A stretch of 64,000 nucleotides of DNA, from the NCBI GenBank assembly GCA_018402565.1, contig JAGYIQ010000001.1, positions 868,001-932,000 on the forward strand, read 5' to 3'. The translations under genes were made by a program, and so were the position numbers. This document shows, one piece after another, positions 61,233 through 64,000 of the stretch (its first letter is position 1; each line of letters starts with the position of its first letter). Below the pieces are notes generated by a model. That model was not told the DNA's origin and did not search any database. It saw only the letters and a program-made list of their open reading frames with translations. Source of the stretch: Pirellulaceae bacterium (GTDB lineage: Bacteria; Planctomycetota; Planctomycetia; Pirellulales; Pirellulaceae).

Positions 61233-63714
61233 GCAACACCAGCAAAATGGCCATGAGGTAAAAGTAGTGGGCGACACTGACTCGCGATGGCTGCGGAATC
61301 AGATTCTCACGCATCTGGGATGGGACCAGGGCCACGGCGTCGCGCAAAAACGCTGGACGCTCGTTGCTCAAACGATACTCGGCCGGCCAGGGTCGATGGT
61401 AGTGCACGATCTGCACCTGATCCGCAGCTGGATCACGCAGCCTGACGCTCGTGCTCACTCGATCGGCCACGGGGATCGATGCCTGGTAGCGGCCCAAGCC
61501 GATCTCTTGGACTTGGCCCAGTTGGATATCGCCGTCGTTATCGATCACGGCCATCTCCCACGCTACCTTCGATTCGGGTAGTCCGTTGAGATCGCGTTTT
61601 TGAATCGCCAATCGCCATTGATCGCCCACAACCTGAGTGGCAACCGTCAGGCCATCGCTATTCTTTGGCCGGATCAAGCTCCGCAGGGCTTGTCCCCAGA
61701 ACTTGCCACAGTCGCCCCAGGCCAACCATTCGCCCCCCCAGCGTTCGGACCAATCGCTGGACCAAGCCATCCCCGTCCCCAGGCCAAACCGGCCGACTGC
61801 CAGCAGCGGATCGCCCGCATCGCTGACCAACAAGACCTGAGCCGTGGGCTTGGCCTGCGTCAACACGTATCCCAGCACAAACGGCAGGTCGGCCTGTTCG
61901 AACCCAGCCAACGCGGGATGAAAGCCCGTCTGTACGGTACCAAACAGGTCCTCTTTAATGGCGGACCGCGAGGCCTGAATCGTCTCGCTGGCGAAAATCT
62001 GTGGTACGGCGTTCGGATCGTTGGTCTCGTAGTAGCGGCCGCGTCCGATTTCAGCGATGCGGGCCAGCAAGGCACGATCGGCATCCCCCAAGGCGACTGT
62101 TGACACCGTAATTCCACTGTCGACCATCGCTTGCGTCAAACTATCGTGATCTTCGTTGGTGGTATGCCCATCACTGAGGCAGATCATGTGGCGGATCTTC
62201 GCCGGCGTACCCTCCAACATGTCGCGACCGACCAACATCGCCGGATACATGCTGGTCCCTCCACCCGCGGCCAAAGTATCAATCGATCCCATGATCAAAT
62301 CTCGCTCGGCGGCGAACCGCATCTCACTGACGATCAACGGTTCACTATCGAAGCCCACCACTGCAATCTGGTCCCGCGGGCTGAGGAGCTCCACCGCCGA
62401 CTTGGACGCCTCGCGGGCCAACGCGATCGGCAGCCCCTCCATCGAGCCGGACTTGTCGATCACCAACACCATGGCCAAAGAAGGTTTTTCTCGTTCCTTC
62501 TCATAACGCGATACCAGCGGCAATACATCTTCCACTGGGGTTCGATGGTAGCCACCCAAGCCAAAACTATTCTCGGAGCCCAGCATCGCCAGACCGCCGC
62601 CAAAATCCACCACGTACTGCTTCAGCAATTCCATTTGCCGTTGGGTCAGCACCGTCGCCGGGAGATCCGCCAACACGACCGCATCAAATGCCAATAGCTC
62701 GCTAATGGAATCAGGCACGCCCAACTTGCCACGGATTTCGACCGAAAAATCTTGTTCCTGCAGCGCTCGCACGATGGGACGCAACTGTAGCTCATCCTGA
62801 TGTAACATGAGAATCCGCGGTTGGCCGCGGACGGTCAAAGTACAGGTTCGTGAATTATTCAGCGGAAAGTGGTCGTCGGTCGTCACCAATTCGACGGTCC
62901 AAGGACTGGCCCCGGAGGTCACCATATCCACATCAAACCAGTAGCGGTTCAAGCGGTCCGCTTGGTACTCGATCTCCTGCTCCTGAACCACGACCCCGCG
63001 ATGCACCATCCGCAGCTTGCCGCGACCTGGGTGATTGCTGCGTACACCGACGTTCATCCGTACGACTTCGCCCAAGTAGGCTCGGGGGGAGGATGGAGTC
63101 AATGATTCGACCGAGACTTCGTTCTTCAACAAGGCGGAGATGGGATTAAAGAACAACTGCACGTTCTCTTCGCCCAGTTGTCGCCAAGCAGCCGCCAACG
63201 AATCGTTCGTCTCCTGCCCATCGCTGAACAGCACGACCCGCTTGACCTTGGCTGAGGGGAAACCCTGTCGAGCCTGCAGCAAGGCGGCCGCCAATCGCGA
63301 CTCCTGGCGATACCGATCGTCAGCCCCCGCCGTTTGCCACTGGAGCAGCAACGTCCTCAGTTCCTCAGCCGAGGAGAACTCACGCATCCCGGCCGCGACA
63401 CTGGACACGCTCCACGAGTCATTGCCACCCAGTTCTCCCACCAAAGCCTCGATCGTCTGCGTCGCTTCAATCGCAGCGTTCAGTTCGATCGATTGGGAGA
63501 CATCCAGCAAAAAGACGACATGCACATCGGAATGATCCAATCGAGCGTAGGGGCGACACAGCGCCAGCAGTAAACACACGAACCCGGCCACGCGTAGTCC
63601 GAATGTCAGCCACTGCTTCCAAGCCGGCGCATCGACTAGGTTGGTGGCGAAGGAATACGCCCACGGCACCAACAAGCATAGCCACCAGAGTGGCGTCCAA
63701 GTCAACCAGTCCAT
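61207..63714 (-). CDS. Membrane protein with two von Willebrand A-like domains and a GATase1-like domain
   Basis: 835 residues from ATG 63714, 2 bp after the stop of the upstream gene; a 25-residue longer frame is not supported. Transmembrane helices at the N-terminus (LWWLCLLVPWAYSFA, LTFGLRVAGFVCLLLALCRPYA) precede a first VWA-like domain ('VVFLLDVSQSIELN'). A glutamine-amidotransferase-like section ('DAVVLADLPATVLTQRQMELLKQYVVDFGGGLAMLGSENSFGLGGY' type) follows, then a second VWA domain with a MIDAS motif ('LVIDKSGSMEGLP', 'GGGTSMYP'). The C-terminus has a last helix (YFYLMAILLVLLSNLLRRL). This is the layout of large Bat-like proteins found in planctomycete BatA operons. Function is unknown. 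Confidence 0.82.
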   Translation of the reverse strand: MDWLTWTPLWWLCLLVPWAYSFATNLVDAPAWKQWLTFGLRVAGFVCLLLALCRPYARLDHSDVHVVFLLDVSQSIELNAAIEATQTIEALVGELGGNDSWSVSSVAAGMREFSSAEELRTLLLQWQTAGADDRYRQESRLAAALLQARQGFPSAKVKRVVLFSDGQETNDSLAAAWRQLGEENVQLFFNPISALLKNEVSVESLTPSSPRAYLGEVVRMNVGVRSNHPGRGKLRMVHRGVVVQEQEIEYQADRLNRYWFDVDMVTSGASPWTVELVTTDDHFPLNNSRTCTLTVRGQPRILMLHQDELQLRPIVRALQEQDFSVEIRGKLGVPDSISELLAFDAVVLADLPATVLTQRQMELLKQYVVDFGGGLAMLGSENSFGLGGYHRTPVEDVLPLVSRYEKEREKPSLAMVLVIDKSGSMEGLPIALAREASKSAVELLSPRDQIAVVGFDSEPLIVSEMRFAAERDLIMGSIDTLAAGGGTSMYPAMLVGRDMLEGTPAKIRHMICLSDGHTTNEDHDSLTQAMVDSGITVSTVALGDADRALLARIAEIGRGRYYETNDPNAVPQIFASETIQASRSAIKEDLFGTVQTGFHPALAGFEQADLPFVLGYVLTQAKPTAQVLLVSDAGDPLLAVGRFGLGTGMAWSSDWSERWGGEWLAWGDCGKFWGQALRSLIRPKNSDGLTVATQVVGDQWRLAIQKRDLNGLPESKVAWEMAVIDNDGDIQLGQVQEIGLGRYQASIPVADRVSTSVRLRDPAADQVQIVHYHRPWPAEYRLSNERPAFLRDAVALVPSQMRENLIPQPSRVSVAHYFYLMAILLVLLSNLLRRL

Positions 63715-63716
63715 GC

Positions 63717-64000
63717 TCAACCGACCCACCTCCGATGATACAACACGGACTCGGCAATCAGCACCAAGATCGCCAACGCCGTCAACCAAAAGGCTGGCGA
63801 CCAGCGGCGAGTCACGGGTTCACTATTTTCTTTTAAGTCGCTGACCTGCAACAGGGATTCTGTCGATTGCAACAGACTGACGCCGACCTGCCAAGCCTGT
63901 GCCCCGGACTTGAATTGATGAAAGCCCAAGTCTCCGATCCGGCCCACTTCCGCTGCGGTCAGCGAGCGAGTCTCACCGGCGGGTGTCGTCCATTCCAAGC
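63717..64000 (-). CDS. C-terminal fragment of a BatA-like / VWA-type membrane protein, partial at window edge
   Basis: The frame is open to the right edge of the window, so only the last 94 residues or so are seen. 'LGFHQFKSGAQAWQVGVSLLQSTESLLQ' followed by a basic 'VTRRWSPAFWLTALAILVLIAESVLYHRRWVG' tail with one transmembrane helix is the usual end of BatA/aerotolerance-type membrane proteins. The stop TGA precedes the next gene's ATG by 2 bp, so the two are one operon reading out of the window. Confidence 0.7.
   Translation of the reverse strand, partial: LEWTTPAGETRSLTAAEVGRIGDLGFHQFKSGAQAWQVGVSLLQSTESLLQVSDLKENSEPVTRRWSPAFWLTALAILVLIAESVLYHRRWVG

Overview
This is a 64 kb chromosomal window of about 57-60% G+C that reads as a planctomycete, probably of the Pirellulales type. 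The evidence is a DUF1501 protein paired with a PSCyt1/DUF1549/DUF1553 protein, a PVC-type heme-binding dehydrogenase fused to other domains, a 3-keto-disaccharide hydrolase (DUF1080), a Tat-exported Gfo/Idh/MocA oxidoreductase, a tricorn-type protease, a subtilase with an LExRxxLSA-like N-terminal motif, small proteins starting MNPYETP, and very large secreted proteins. No rRNA, tRNA, prophage or CRISPR array was recognised. The species was not identified.

Layout. 0-4.8 kb: the end of a sugar-phosphate isomerase/epimerase-like gene, a 13-bp minisatellite, and a 1.25k-residue exported repeat protein with a CxxCH site. 4.8-6.1 kb: a tyrosine (Y1/HUH) transposase with two fused Y1 domains, surrounded by five REP-like hairpins. 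6.1-7.4 kb: an exported SHD1/thioredoxin-like gene split by an in-frame TGA. 7.4-12 kb: the DUF1501 / cytochrome-DUF1549-DUF1553 pair on the minus strand; the second protein has a minisatellite-built N-terminus. 12.5-14.5 kb: a divergent pair, a GNAT-like protein and an unknown protein. 14.4-19.3 kb: a second REP-associated transposase, an RlmA-like methyltransferase, a nucleotidyltransferase-fold protein and a beta-propeller protein, separated by four copies of a 25-bp palindrome. 19.3-28.4 kb: tricorn protease, divergent from a 1.5k-residue AsmA-like membrane protein and a metallo-beta-lactamase-fold hydrolase. 28.4-33.4 kb: subtilase and Gfo/Idh/MocA oxidoreductase. 33.5-40.8 kb: a 2417-residue fusion of two ceramidase-like domains, two LamG-like domains, a PVC dehydrogenase, HEAT-like repeats and a cytochrome c domain.

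40.8-46.5 kb: a zinc-ribbon membrane protein, DUF4256, a macro/PARG-like protein, a DUF3052-like gene remnant, then a methyltransferase followed by a two-gene glycine betaine/choline-type ABC transporter. 46.7-51.1 kb: DUF502 protein, a PrsW-YbjQ-YbjQ cluster, DUF1080 protein and a zinc-ribbon membrane protein. 51.4-61.2 kb: a complete recC-recB-recD operon for the RecBCD helicase-nuclease. 61.2-64 kb: two VWA/BatA-type membrane proteins running off the end.

Two themes stand out. First, two unrelated single-copy Y1 transposases each sit inside their own palindrome family. In both cases the palindromes supply working parts of genes: a Shine-Dalgarno sequence, stop codons and the rlmA-like start codon. 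Second, short tandem repeats have grown inside coding N-termini and linkers. All the coding ones have unit lengths divisible by three (9, 15, 18, 30 bp), while the main intergenic one is 13 bp.
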